DNA of 64,000 bases from Paraburkholderia solitsugae. GTDB lineage: Bacteria; Pseudomonadota; Gammaproteobacteria; Burkholderiales; Burkholderiaceae. Where the stretch lies: the NCBI RefSeq assembly GCF_013177695.1, contig NZ_WOEY01000083.1, forward strand, positions 1 to 64,000, given 5' to 3'. The notes under the pieces are model-generated. The model did no database searches and was not told the DNA's origin. It worked only from the letters and a program-made list of their open reading frames with translations. A program made the position numbers and the translations under genes. Positions 40,497-49,143 of this stretch are shown one piece after another (position 1 is the stretch's first letter; each line of letters opens with the position of its first letter).

Positions 40497-42206
40497 ATGC
40501 AAAGTCACCCCTACGCCGAAGCGCGCACACGCGACGCCGTGCTTGTGGCGGCGCCATACGGCATGTTCATCTGCAGGGCCGACGGCACCTTCGACTCCGT
40601 CAACGCCGCTTTCGAAAAGCTGACCGGCTTTACCGCCGAAGAATTGATCGGCCGGCGCACCTTTGAATCCTTGCACGACCCGGCCGAACTCGCGAGGCGA
40701 CGCGCCGAATTGCCGCCGCTGTCGGCGATAAGCTCGCGCTACGAAGGCGAATGGACCTACGTGCGGCGCAACAGCACCCCGATTCGCGTGGTGTTCGCGA
40801 TGGCGCCGCTCGCCGCCGAGCCGGCGAATCCCGGCGGTGTTGCCACAGGGCCTGCCCGCTATGTCGGCATCGCCATCGACATGACGCGCTACGCGCAATC
40901 CGAAGCGCGCTTGTGGTACGTCGCGCATCATGACGGCGTGACCCGCCTGCCCAATCAGACGCTTTTCACCGAACGACTCGAACTCACGATCGCGCGCTGT
41001 CAGCGTAGCGGCCATGGCTTTACCGTGCTGGTCGCCGAGCTCGATCGTTTGCGCAAGCTGCGCGACGCGCTCGGTTTGCATGCGGCGGAACTGGTGTTGC
41101 AGATTGTCGGCGAGCGGCTGCGTGGTCTGTTTCCCAACGACGGTACGATCGCCTCGATCGGTGGCACGCAATTCGCGCTGCTGATCAATGAAACCGGCGC
41201 GGGGGCCGATGCTTTCGCTGCTGAGGCACTGGGCCGCATCGCCGAATCGATCGACTACGCAGGCACGGCGCTGAACATCACGGCGAGTATCGGCATGGTC
41301 GCCTATCCGGCCGACGGTGCCGATGCGCCAACGCTGATGCGCCGCGCGGGCGTGGCGCTGTCAGCGGCTTCGGCGGTGAGCGGCCATGCAGTGCGGCGCT
41401 TTTCCACCGCACTCGAAGGCCAGGCGGCGCGCCGCTTCGAACTGGAGGCGATGCTGCGCGAAGCGCTCGAACGTCAGCAATTGCATCTCGTGTATCAACC
41501 GCAGGTGACGCTCGCCGATGGACGCATCTCGCAAGTGGAGACGCTACTGCGCTGGAATCATCCGCAGCGTGGTTTGATCAGTCCCGTCGAATTCGTACCG
41601 GTCGCGGAAGAGGCGGGTCTGATCGAGCAGATCGGCGAGTGGGTGATCCGTACCGCGTGCCGCGACGCCGGTAAATTGCTGCGACTCACCGGTACTTTGC
41701 CACGGGTCGCGGTGAACGTATCCCCGCAGCAGTTCCAGCGGCAGAATCTGTTCGAGACGATCCGTGGGGCGCTCAAAGATGCCGCGCTCGACCCTTCGTA
41801 CCTTGAAGTGGAAATCACCGAGGGCGTGCTGCTCGGTGACACCGAGCAGGCATTGCAGACGTTGCATGCGTTGCGCGAATTGGGCGTCGAAGTCGCGGTG
41901 GATGACTTCGGCACCGGCTATTCGAGTCTCGCTTATCTCACGCGGTTTCCGCTGAACCGTCTGAAAATCGATCGCTCGTTTATCATGCGCATGAGTACCG
42001 ATCCGCAATGCGCGGCGCTCGTCGGCGCCATTATTGCGATGGCGCATGCGTTGAAGCTGCGGGTGACGGCCGAAGGCGTAGAGACAGCTGAACAGGCCGC
42101 GCAATTGGAAGCGCTCGGCTGCGACGAGGCGCAAGGCTTCTGGTTCTCGCGGCCCATCACCATCGCGGCGTTGCACAATTTGCTGAAGCCGTTGGGCACC
42201 GGTTGA
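40497..42206 (+). CDS. PAS-GGDEF-EAL cyclic-di-GMP phosphodiesterase
   Basis: A 569-residue signalling protein. A PAS domain (about 12-125, PYGMFICRADGTFDSVNAAFEKLTG-type start) senses a signal. The GGDEF domain (about 140-310) reads IGGTQFALL where GGDEF is expected, so it should not make c-di-GMP. The EAL domain (about 325-560) keeps its Glu in QVETLLRWNHP and has NVSPQQF, EITEG, DDFGTGYSS, KIDRSF and AEGVET, so it should hydrolyse c-di-GMP. No membrane helix is seen. Lowering c-di-GMP favours motility over biofilm. ATG 40497 has AAAGG upstream. Confidence 0.9.
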   Translation: MQSHPYAEARTRDAVLVAAPYGMFICRADGTFDSVNAAFEKLTGFTAEELIGRRTFESLHDPAELARRRAELPPLSAISSRYEGEWTYVRRNSTPIRVVFAMAPLAAEPANPGGVATGPARYVGIAIDMTRYAQSEARLWYVAHHDGVTRLPNQTLFTERLELTIARCQRSGHGFTVLVAELDRLRKLRDALGLHAAELVLQIVGERLRGLFPNDGTIASIGGTQFALLINETGAGADAFAAEALGRIAESIDYAGTALNITASIGMVAYPADGADAPTLMRRAGVALSAASAVSGHAVRRFSTALEGQAARRFELEAMLREALERQQLHLVYQPQVTLADGRISQVETLLRWNHPQRGLISPVEFVPVAEEAGLIEQIGEWVIRTACRDAGKLLRLTGTLPRVAVNVSPQQFQRQNLFETIRGALKDAALDPSYLEVEITEGVLLGDTEQALQTLHALRELGVEVAVDDFGTGYSSLAYLTRFPLNRLKIDRSFIMRMSTDPQCAALVGAIIAMAHALKLRVTAEGVETAEQAAQLEALGCDEAQGFWFSRPITIAALHNLLKPLGTG

Positions 42207-42320
42207 CGATCCGGTTGACGTCGGCACACTCCGCTGCCGGCTAGAAATCTCAGTCCTTCAGCCGCTGCAGCGTGTCGCACCCCGTGCGGTACGCGTGTCG
42301 CCCAAATACACCGAAAAGAG

Positions 42321-42343
42321 AAAGGGGCCGATTGGCCCCTTTT
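42321..42343. terminator. Bidirectional rho-independent terminator
   Basis: AAAGGGGCC (42321-42329), loop GATT, GGCCCCTTT (42334-42342) form a 9-bp stem flanked by A-rich and T-rich sequence. It lies between the rightward EAL gene and the leftward phasin gene and can serve both. Confidence 0.85.
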
Positions 42344-42369
42344 CGTCTGGTCACATCTTTACGTGGGAC

Positions 42370-42879
42370 TCAGCGTGCAGTGCCGCCCGTGGTGGTGATC
42401 GCGGTACCGGCCATGCTGGATGCACGCTTGATGCTGTCCTGCACCACGTTGCTGGAATGAATCATCGAAGCCATCACGGATTGCATTGCGCCAAACGCGC
42501 TATCCGAACTGAACGGCGTGGTCTGGCCGAAGCCCGAACCGAACTGCGTCACGCTGGCGCCGAATTCTTCGCGCAGTGATTCACCAGCCTTGTTCAACGC
42601 AGCGGTGAATTGCGTGTCGATTTCCTTGACGTGCTGCGCGTACGACACAGTGCGTTGAACCAGTTGCTGCTGCAACTCGGCCGCGCCGGCGAACGGCGCG
42701 GCGTTGAGTTGGCCGGCCGACAATGCGTTCTTGCTTTCGGTGACGGTCGCCTTCAGTGCCGCGAGATTCAGCTCGCCGAGTTTTTGCAGGCACGCCAGCC
42801 CTTCGAGTTGCAAGGCGGTGAAGATGTTGAAAGTGCGTTGGCCAAAGGCGGCGCTATGTTCGGTCGCGGGGCTGTGCAT
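42370..42879 (-). CDS. Phasin family protein (PHA granule-associated)
   Basis: A 169-residue helical protein with the phasin-2 pattern: FNIFTALQLEGLACLQKLGELNLAALKATVTESKNAL (residues about 16-53), then a coiled region with VQRTVSYAQHVKEIDTQFTAALNKAGESL. Phasins coat polyhydroxyalkanoate granules and control their size. The start, ATG 42879, has GGAG upstream; a 36-residue extension in the same frame has no support. It is followed by a terminator and preceded by a PHB-depolymerase-type gene on the same strand, after 178 bp. Confidence 0.9.
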   Translation of the reverse strand: MHSPATEHSAAFGQRTFNIFTALQLEGLACLQKLGELNLAALKATVTESKNALSAGQLNAAPFAGAAELQQQLVQRTVSYAQHVKEIDTQFTAALNKAGESLREEFGASVTQFGSGFGQTTPFSSDSAFGAMQSVMASMIHSSNVVQDSIKRASSMAGTAITTTGGTAR

Positions 42880-43057
42880 GGGTGATCTCCAAAGTGACCC
42901 GGGCAGGCGCCCAAAGGATTTCGGAGGCCAGGTCTCACGCGAGACGGCAGGTCGACGCGGCGCAGTGGTTTTGCTGCGCTGCAACATGAGTCACTCTATA
43001 CCTTTTCGGCGGGAAGTACAGCGTTTTCGTCAAGATGATTCGTCAGTCGAAAGGCGC

Positions 43058-44191
43058 TCAGTGTGTGCCTGACGCACGCGGATGGGCGAGAAAGAAGCGC
43101 AGCATTTCGGCCGTCGCATCGGGGCCGGATGGGTCCGTATAGGAGCCGCGCTGACTGCCGCCTGCCCATGCGTGACCCGCGCCGTGAATCGACCAGTACT
43201 CTGCTTCCACGCCATTCGCTGCCACAAGCCGTTGCACCGTGCAAGCGTGCTGGCCGCTCGCCGTGCCTGCGGCATGCGATGGCTCGCTGATGGTCGTGAC
43301 GCCGGCGTCGAAGCCCGCTACGAGCGCTGCAGCGTTCGACGGATGCACCGTCGTGTCCGCATCGCCATGAAACACGATGAGCGGGCGTTGCGGTTCGACG
43401 CGTGAGCGGCTGCGATGTGCTTTGCCGCCCTTCATCGCGGCGAGCGCCGAGGGGAGATCCTTCGCGCTTCCGTAGGCGAGGCCGGAATGCACGCAGGCTG
43501 CCGCGTACAGGTCGGGTGAGGTCTTCAGCATGATGTCTGCCATTGCGCCGCCCGCTGACAGGCCCGCCACGTACACCCGCGCTGGATCGACGCGATAGCG
43601 CGCGATCACCTGACGCGTGATGCCGGCGATCAACGACGGTTCACCCTGGTCGCGCTGCTGGTCGGCAGGTTTGAACCAGTTCCAGCATGCCGAATGATTG
43701 GCCGCATGTGACTGATTCGGATACACGACGATGAAGCCATGACGCTCGGCCATTTCGTTCATGCGCGTACCGGCCGCAAGGTCGTCGGCGTTTTGCGTGC
43801 AGCCGTGCAGCATCACGATAAGCGGCAACGGTTCGATGTTGTAGACGGCGGGGACGTAGAGCTTGTATTGGCGTTGGCCCGCGCTGTTGCTGAAGGTGTG
43901 GGTGCTGAAGGTGCCGGGCGTGTCGGCATCGAAAGTGCGCTCGGCAGGGGCGTGTGGCGTGGTGTTGGCGTGTGTTTGCGCCTGGCTTTGTGCTTGAGTT
44001 TGCGCCTGCGTCCACGCTTGCGCCCATTCGTTGACGCTCTGCGGCATGTGCGGGGTTTGCGCATGCCCTCCTTCGACGGTGCCTCTCGCGAGGGCGCGCT
44101 GAACCGCAGCGGTCGCTTCCTTCGGCCCCTTTGTACGCAGCAGGTCGAAGGCTTCTTTCATCGACTTCAGGAAATCTTCATTCATTTTCAT
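43058..44191 (-). CDS. PHB depolymerase-family esterase (alpha/beta hydrolase)
   Basis: A 377-residue protein. A Gln/Thr-rich stretch (QAQTQAQSQAQTHA, near 60-75) separates a helical N-terminus from an esterase domain. The domain has the oxyanion region VMLHGCTQNADDLA near 128, the nucleophile in GLSAGGAMAD (Ser near 212), FHGDADTTVHPSN near 274 and the His in HGAGHAWAGGSQ. This is the LpqC/Esterase_PHB family. No signal peptide is evident, so it is likely intracellular. It may act on PHB or on small esters; the adjacent phasin favours a PHA role. MKMN gives two near-equal starts. Confidence 0.85.
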   Translation of the reverse strand: MKMNEDFLKSMKEAFDLLRTKGPKEATAAVQRALARGTVEGGHAQTPHMPQSVNEWAQAWTQAQTQAQSQAQTHANTTPHAPAERTFDADTPGTFSTHTFSNSAGQRQYKLYVPAVYNIEPLPLIVMLHGCTQNADDLAAGTRMNEMAERHGFIVVYPNQSHAANHSACWNWFKPADQQRDQGEPSLIAGITRQVIARYRVDPARVYVAGLSAGGAMADIMLKTSPDLYAAACVHSGLAYGSAKDLPSALAAMKGGKAHRSRSRVEPQRPLIVFHGDADTTVHPSNAAALVAGFDAGVTTISEPSHAAGTASGQHACTVQRLVAANGVEAEYWSIHGAGHAWAGGSQRGSYTDPSGPDATAEMLRFFLAHPRASGTH

Positions 44192-44310
44192 GTTTGTGGG
44201 CTACAGCGTTGACTTGCACTGGGCGTGGCTGGGACAGGCGATGAGTTTCGCGGACTCAACCGCATGTTCAATCGCATGCTCAACCATGGGATTAGCCACG
44301 CCGCGCGTGG

Positions 44311-44736
44311 CTACCTGATGCGGCCGGCGAGCGCTGCCTTGACCGCGGGCGAAGCGTGAAATGCGCCGAGCACCGCCACCGATGCGATCGTGGCCGCCGC
44401 GAGTTCTGGCGGCACATCGGCTGCGATGCTGGCGAGGCCGAGCACATGAATATCCAGTCGTTCATTCGCGGCTTGAGCGGCTTGAAGGTCCTGCTTCGAG
44501 AAGTGCTGCAAACCGAGCACCAGCGCGCGCCGGGTCACCGTTTCCGTGACGACCTGTGCGTGGACGGCGAGCTGGTTGCGGATCGCCGTACGGATCAGAT
44601 CGGTGCGGTTCGAATAAAAACCCTCTTCGACGAGTAAGTCGATCTGGCCCAAGTCGACCGGGCCGAGGTTGATGGTGATTTTTTCGGTCTCGCCGCCTTT
44701 GGGGCGGGAGGTGTCGATGAGTTTGAGGTTGGCCAT
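44311..44736 (-). CDS. Ribbon-helix-helix (CopG-like) regulator upstream of the PHA esterase
   Basis: A 141-residue protein. The short ribbon-helix-helix domain is near residues 17-58 (EKITINLGPVDLGQIDLLVEEGF, SNRTDLIRTAIRNQL). A longer Ala-rich C-terminal part has FSKQDLQAAQAANERLDIHVLGLASIAADVPPEL. RHH proteins bind DNA as dimers and usually repress nearby promoters. It lies on the same strand 119 bp upstream of the esterase gene, so it may control esterase and phasin. No toxin gene is adjacent, so a toxin-antitoxin role is not supported. Confidence 0.8.
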   Translation of the reverse strand: MANLKLIDTSRPKGGETEKITINLGPVDLGQIDLLVEEGFYSNRTDLIRTAIRNQLAVHAQVVTETVTRRALVLGLQHFSKQDLQAAQAANERLDIHVLGLASIAADVPPELAAATIASVAVLGAFHASPAVKAALAGRIR

Positions 44737-44971
44737 TTCTATCCCGTTTGGCGTTTGATCGGCATCCGTACGCCATCCAAATAACATCCAGTGGGATGGT
44801 TATACGCGCCTGGTTCAGAGGGCGTCAATGGGGAAATTGGGGGCCGGTAGAGATTTTGGCGTGGAAATCGAGGCTTTTTGCGCGGCAGGCGTGGTTTGTA
44901 GAAAGGCGTGAGCAACTACGTCAACAGCCGGCGACCAGCGGTGGCTGCCGGCTTCGAAGCGGCTTGCTTAC

Positions 44972-45136
44972 TCAAGCGAAGTCAACGAGCGGCGGCTTCT
45001 GCGGATCGCCTGGGCCTTTAAACGGCAGATTTCGGGGGAGCGGCTCTTTCGGCGGAACCAGCGGCGGCTCTGGGGGAGTACTCGACATGTGCGCGACAGG
45101 CGAATCGTTCGTGACTGGATTGAACCTGACTTGCAT
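44972..45136 (-). CDS. 54-residue proline-rich peptide downstream of the membrane protein
   Basis: A small protein beginning MQVRFNPVTNDSPVAHMSS, then a Pro-rich stretch (TPPEPPLVPPKEPLPRN) and LPFKGPGDPQKPPLVDFA. It has about one quarter proline and no helix-forming segments, so it should be extended or disordered. The start is set by GGAGG six bases upstream of ATG 45136, a strong ribosome site; upstream ATGs in the same frame are not supported. It follows the membrane protein gene by only 26 bp on the same strand, a likely two-gene unit. No known family comes to mind. Confidence 0.6.
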   Translation of the reverse strand: MQVRFNPVTNDSPVAHMSSTPPEPPLVPPKEPLPRNLPFKGPGDPQKPPLVDFA

Positions 45137-45162
45137 GGCAACCTCCATGTGTACCGGAACGT

Positions 45163-45882
45163 TCAGGGCGCGCAAAGGCGCCTATTAACATGCCTCTTGC
45201 TGGTCTGCGCCCCGTGAAAGTATTGCGTGGGCGCAAACCAGAAGAAACATTGGTCTGGCTGGGTAGAAGGCATGCTACGGATATCGATTGGTGCTGTTAT
45301 TTTTATATCCTGGGTTTTCGAAAGGTCTGCCTTATTCAGGCCGCCTAAATAGAAGGCCGAGAAGGCTGCTGCGGTCAGCAGGGCTTCAACGACGACCAGG
45401 AGATTGATGTTGGAAATATTCTTTGCGCGTTTATCGTTGATTTCCGCGTTAGTTTCCTGGCGTTCCAGATAATTCTTTATTAATAGTTTTTTAACTTCGT
45501 CTGCCGATGTTATTCCGCCCGCGCGCGCCGCTTCGGGCGATTTTGCTATCGCCGCATCCCATCCAAGCTTATATTTTTCCAGTTCCGTTGAGACAGGAAG
45601 GGTTTTGTACGTGTTTCGATGGAAGAGCGAACCCACTGAGGATCTAAAAAAGTAAAATCCGGATAAAAACAGTAACGTAAAGGTAATCCCTAGAAGCGTA
45701 AAAAACACATAGTCCACCGGGCCGTGCTGATGCTGAGTATCCACGTTAGTCAACAGAAAACTAAGCGCTCCGATAATCGCGGTGACAAGCGTGAGTGATG
45801 ACTGCAGTCGCGAGTCGAGCTTGTCGCGCAAGTCGAGCTCACGCCAGTGCTGGCTCTCGTAGAGGTCTTCCGAAGTCAACAT
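45163..45882 (-). CDS. Unknown membrane protein with three predicted helices
   Basis: A 239-residue protein. Residues about 15-30 form a polar helix, followed by two hydrophobic helices (SLTLVTAIIGALSFLLT near 29-45 and YVFFTLLGITFTLLFLSGFYF near 58-79). A cytosolic helical region follows (about 85-158), then a conserved-looking NAEINDKRAKNISNINLLVVVEALLTAAAF stretch containing the third hydrophobic helix. This topology recalls small membrane effectors of bacterial defence systems, but I cannot assign a family. The gene is visibly AT-richer than its neighbours, suggesting transfer. It precedes the Pro-rich peptide gene on the same strand. Confidence 0.7.
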   Translation of the reverse strand: MLTSEDLYESQHWRELDLRDKLDSRLQSSLTLVTAIIGALSFLLTNVDTQHQHGPVDYVFFTLLGITFTLLFLSGFYFFRSSVGSLFHRNTYKTLPVSTELEKYKLGWDAAIAKSPEAARAGGITSADEVKKLLIKNYLERQETNAEINDKRAKNISNINLLVVVEALLTAAAFSAFYLGGLNKADLSKTQDIKITAPIDIRSMPSTQPDQCFFWFAPTQYFHGAQTSKRHVNRRLCAP

Positions 45883-46316
45883 GCTGCTCTCCTTAAACCC
45901 GGCGATTTATGAAGTTCTTTCCAGACATCCAGGCAGCACAGCAATGTTCAGTGTAGTGGGACGTCTTCCGTTTTGAATCAATCCAAACCCTGACGGCATG
46001 CTGGCTAGGATCAAAACGCCGGCGCTGAGAGTCGTTGCCGAAGGCTAGTGTTGCTGGCGCTCATGTGGACGTTGGACACGCGACCGTGAGTTCGGGGTGA
46101 ACAGGCAGTCGAATGGGAACGAGGAGGGGCAAGACTGAGGAAGGAAGTCACAGGGGGCCGCATCTGCGCAGAGATCGGGGGCTCGAATTGCCCTCGATTG
46201 GATCAACTCGAGGAGGACCCGGAGAACGACCGGATGAGACCGGTTGGCACATCGGTGGCAAATGCTCGGGTGCCCGGTGCCCGCCGGCGCGCATGGCGAA
46301 CAATGGGTTGTGGAAG
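45883..46316. other. Spacer between the accessory membrane gene and the 75-residue ORF
   Basis: This 434-bp stretch contains no convincing gene. An open frame at 46113-46337 lacks coding character. Sequence is more moderate in GC than the flanks and could be a remnant of transferred DNA. Confidence 0.35.
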
Positions 46317-46544
46317 TCAGGCAAGAGCAATGATTGAGTCGATCAACTCTGCGCCCCCTTCGATATCCTCGTGTCCAATGAAACGGGAAATTTCCATGTG
46401 ACCATCGCGAAACACATCGATTTCGATTCGCTGCCCGATGACCGAGACGGACACCAGTACGGTATCCGGACGATGGCGAGAAATCGAATAATGGACCTTT
46501 GCTGAGTCGAGTTTTTCCAGCAGATCAAAGAGAGCGTTACTCAT
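46317..46544 (-). CDS. Small conserved hypothetical protein, 75 residues
   Basis: Begins MSNALFDLLEKLDSAKVHYSI, then SRHRPDTVLVSVSVIGQRIEIDVF and GHMEISRFIGHEDIEGGAELIDSIIA. The pattern (a helix, then a four-strand sheet with VSVxGxRIEIDVFRDGHMEIxRF) resembles a widespread family of roughly 70-residue proteins that accompany other genes, often in accessory regions. Function unknown. ATG 46544 was chosen because the longer frame to 46700 looks non-coding. Its neighbours do not explain its role. Confidence 0.6.
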   Translation of the reverse strand: MSNALFDLLEKLDSAKVHYSISRHRPDTVLVSVSVIGQRIEIDVFRDGHMEISRFIGHEDIEGGAELIDSIIALA

Positions 46545-46776
46545 GCGACGAACTACCGTATTGATTGGCCAACACCAGCGTACATTGCAAACCGGTCTCC
46601 AGCGGGACCGAAAGCGTATTCCATTGCGACATGGGCAAACCCGCTTTGCTCGTTGTAACAGGCGATTTCGGGCCCGGTGTGGTGCATCAACACCCTGCAA
46701 GGCCGCGTCATTCGTGACGGCGTAAACCTAGCAGATCGTTGGCGGGCGATGTTTTTGGGATATCCGCGTTAACGAA

Positions 46777-46802
46777 AAAACCGACCATCGCGGGTCGGTT
46801 TT
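46777..46802. terminator. Rho-independent terminator after rng
   Basis: AAAACCGACC (46777-46786), loop ATCGCG, GGTCGGTTTT (46793-46802). On the minus strand the stem is followed by a T run, 35 bp after the rng stop, so it should end the purD-to-rng gene string. Confidence 0.85.
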
Positions 46803-46836
46803 CGTGGGAGCCTTGTCGTATAAGGCTTGGGTCCAT

Positions 46837-48306
46837 TCACATCAAAACAATATCGTACTGTTCCTGACTCAAATTCGATTCCACCTGCAACGACACCGGC
46901 TTGCCGATGAAATCCATCAGCATGGCCAGATGCTGCGACTCTTCCTCAAGAAACAGGTCGATCACCTGCTGCGACGCCACCACGCGGAACTCGCGTGGAT
47001 TGAACTGTCGCGACTCGCGCAGAATCTCGCGCAGCACGTCATAGCACACCGTACGCGGCGTCTTGACTTGCCCCTTGCCCTGGCACACCGGGCAGGGTTC
47101 GCACAGCACATGCGCTAACGATTCACGCGTGCGCTTGCGTGTCATCTCGACGAGCCCAAGCTGCGAGAAACCATTCACGGTCACGCGCGTACGATCGCGC
47201 GACAACGCCTTCTTCAACTCGCCGAGCACCTGGTCGCGATGCTCGACGTTCTCCATATCGATGAAGTCGATGATGATCACGCCGCCCAGATTGCGCAGCC
47301 GCAATTGCCGCGCGATCGTGTGCGCGGCTTCGAGGTTGGTCTTGAAGATCGTATCGTCGAAGTTGCGCGCGCCGACGTAGCCACCGGTGTTCACGTCGAT
47401 CGTCGTCATCGCTTCGGTCTGGTCGATCACCAGATACCCGCCCGATTTCAGCTCGACCCGGCGTGACAACGCGCGCTGGATTTCCGCCTCGATGTTGTAC
47501 AGATCGAAGAGCGGCCGTTCGCCGGTGTAGTGATGCAGCTTCGACGACACCGCCGGCGTGAACTCCGCCGCGAAGTCGGCGAGCATCTGATAGGTCTCGC
47601 GCGAGTCGACCTGAATACGCGAGGTCTCGTCATTCACGAAATCGCGCAGCACCCGTTGCGAGAGATTCAGGTCCTGATACAGCAGACTGGTCGGCGGCAT
47701 ACGCTGACCCTGCGAGATGATCGTCGCCCACGTCTTGCGCAGATACGCGACGTCGCCGGCCAGCTCTTCGCTGGTTGCATCTTCGGCGATGGTGCGGACG
47801 ATGTAGCCGCCTTTTTCATCAGCGGGCAGCACTGCGGTCAAACGCGCGCGCACGGCTTCGCGTTCGGCTTCGCTCTCGATCTTCTGCGAGATGCCGATGT
47901 GCGGCTCCTGCGGCAGATAGACCAGCGTGCGCCCGGCGATACTCACTTGCGTGGACAGCCTTGCGCCCTTGGTGCCGATCGGATCCTTCACGACCTGCAC
48001 CATCAGCGTCTGGCCTTCGAAGACGATCTTTTCGATTGGCTGATGCGGCGTCTGATGCTGCGGCTCGCCGGCAATGCGCGGATGCCAGATATCCGCTACG
48101 TGCAGGAACGCGGCGCGTTCCAGACCGATGTCGATGAAGGCGGATTGCATGCCCGGCAACACGCGGACGACTTTGCCGAGATAGACATTGCCGACGCGTC
48201 CCCGCGACAGCGTTCGTTCGACGTGAAGTTCCTGGACGGCGCCTTGCTGGACGAGCGCGACGCGCGTTTCCTGCGGCGTGACATTGATCAGGATTTCTTC
48301 ATTCAT
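46837..48306 (-). CDS. rng: Ribonuclease G
   Basis: A 489-residue endoribonuclease of the RNase E/G family. The S1-like RNA-binding segment is near residues 35-125 (GNVYLGKVVRVLPGMQSAFIDIGLERAAFLH). The catalytic DNase I-like domain has the metal-binding Asp residues in TIDVNTGGYVG near 304 and IIIDFIDME near 347. The zinc-link CEPCPVCQGKGQVKT is near 405. It lacks the long C-terminal scaffold of RNase E, so RNase G is the right name. It processes 16S rRNA 5' ends and degrades mRNAs. It starts 9 bp after maf on the same strand. Confidence 0.95.
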   Translation of the reverse strand: MNEEILINVTPQETRVALVQQGAVQELHVERTLSRGRVGNVYLGKVVRVLPGMQSAFIDIGLERAAFLHVADIWHPRIAGEPQHQTPHQPIEKIVFEGQTLMVQVVKDPIGTKGARLSTQVSIAGRTLVYLPQEPHIGISQKIESEAEREAVRARLTAVLPADEKGGYIVRTIAEDATSEELAGDVAYLRKTWATIISQGQRMPPTSLLYQDLNLSQRVLRDFVNDETSRIQVDSRETYQMLADFAAEFTPAVSSKLHHYTGERPLFDLYNIEAEIQRALSRRVELKSGGYLVIDQTEAMTTIDVNTGGYVGARNFDDTIFKTNLEAAHTIARQLRLRNLGGVIIIDFIDMENVEHRDQVLGELKKALSRDRTRVTVNGFSQLGLVEMTRKRTRESLAHVLCEPCPVCQGKGQVKTPRTVCYDVLREILRESRQFNPREFRVVASQQVIDLFLEEESQHLAMLMDFIGKPVSLQVESNLSQEQYDIVLM

Positions 48307-48315
48307 AGTGTTATT

Positions 48316-48945
48316 TTAGAAGTCGATGCGCGCTGCACGCAGGAGGGCAGCAGTTTCAAAAATTGGCAAACCCATGATACCTGAATAGGACCCGTCGATA
48401 TGCTCGATAAACTCCGCGGCGCGCCCTTGCACACCATACGCGCCAGCCTTGCCGAGCGGCTCGCCGCTTGCGGCGTAGCGGCGCACGGCGTCCGCGTGCA
48501 GTGCAGCAAAACGCACCGTCGATACCGATAGCGCAGCAGGCAGCAGCGTGCCTTCTGCATCGACCACCGCGACGGCCGTCAACACTTCGTGATCGCGGCC
48601 CGCGAGGCGCGTGAGCATCGCGACGGCATCGTCGGCATCGACGGGCTTGCCAAGGATCGCGTCGTCGATCGTGACGGTTGTGTCAGCAACCAGGATCGGC
48701 CGTGCGGCATGCCCGCCTGCCACGAGACGCGCGCGCGCGGCGTGCGCCTTGGCGATGCACACGCGCTGCACATAGTCGCGCGCGCGCTCGCCCGGCAGCT
48801 CGACTTCGAGCGCTTCGGCATCTTCATCAGGACGTGGCAGCAGCAGTTCAAAACGCACGCCGAGCTGTTGCAACAGCTCCTGGCGGCGTGGACTCTGGGA
48901 AGCGAGATAAACGAATGGATACAGTGAAGCGGTGGCCGTTGGCAT
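48316..48945 (-). CDS. maf: Maf-like nucleotide pyrophosphatase (YhdE type)
   Basis: A 209-residue Maf/HAM1-fold enzyme that hydrolyses non-canonical or selected nucleoside triphosphates (dTTP/UTP subgroup), preventing incorporation errors. The substrate loop YLASQSPRRQELLQQLGV is at residues 13-30. ILVADTTVTIDDAILGKP is near 83-100, with the catalytic Asp, and YGVQGRAAEFIEHIDGSYSGIMGLPI is near 167. TTV rather than the common TVV in the VADT motif is a minor variant. It is the fifth gene in the purD-to-rng string, 9 bp before rng. Confidence 0.93.
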   Translation of the reverse strand: MPTATASLYPFVYLASQSPRRQELLQQLGVRFELLLPRPDEDAEALEVELPGERARDYVQRVCIAKAHAARARLVAGGHAARPILVADTTVTIDDAILGKPVDADDAVAMLTRLAGRDHEVLTAVAVVDAEGTLLPAALSVSTVRFAALHADAVRRYAASGEPLGKAGAYGVQGRAAEFIEHIDGSYSGIMGLPIFETAALLRAARIDF

Positions 48946-49143
48946 GAACAGGTCTCGATGAGGCGGATTGCGTCAATGCGCGAGGAGCGCGTGATGAGCT
49001 TGTCAGTCAAGCGTCGATCAGCGTATCAAAGGACACGACGAAGAGCGCGCGGATAAGCGCATCGATAAATGCGTCTACAAGCGCGTCAACCAGCGCAGCC
49101 AACGAGACCCCAAAACACACGGTCTGTCAGCCACCTCGTTCGC

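Noticed and set aside
44311..44736. Antitoxin of a toxin-antitoxin pair
   Set aside because: The RHH protein has a long C-terminal domain and no small toxin gene beside it; the neighbour is a PHB-type esterase.
46113..46337. 74-residue plus-strand ORF in the accessory spacer
   Set aside because: Gly/Arg-rich, no homologous pattern, and it runs into the opposite-strand small gene; not supported.
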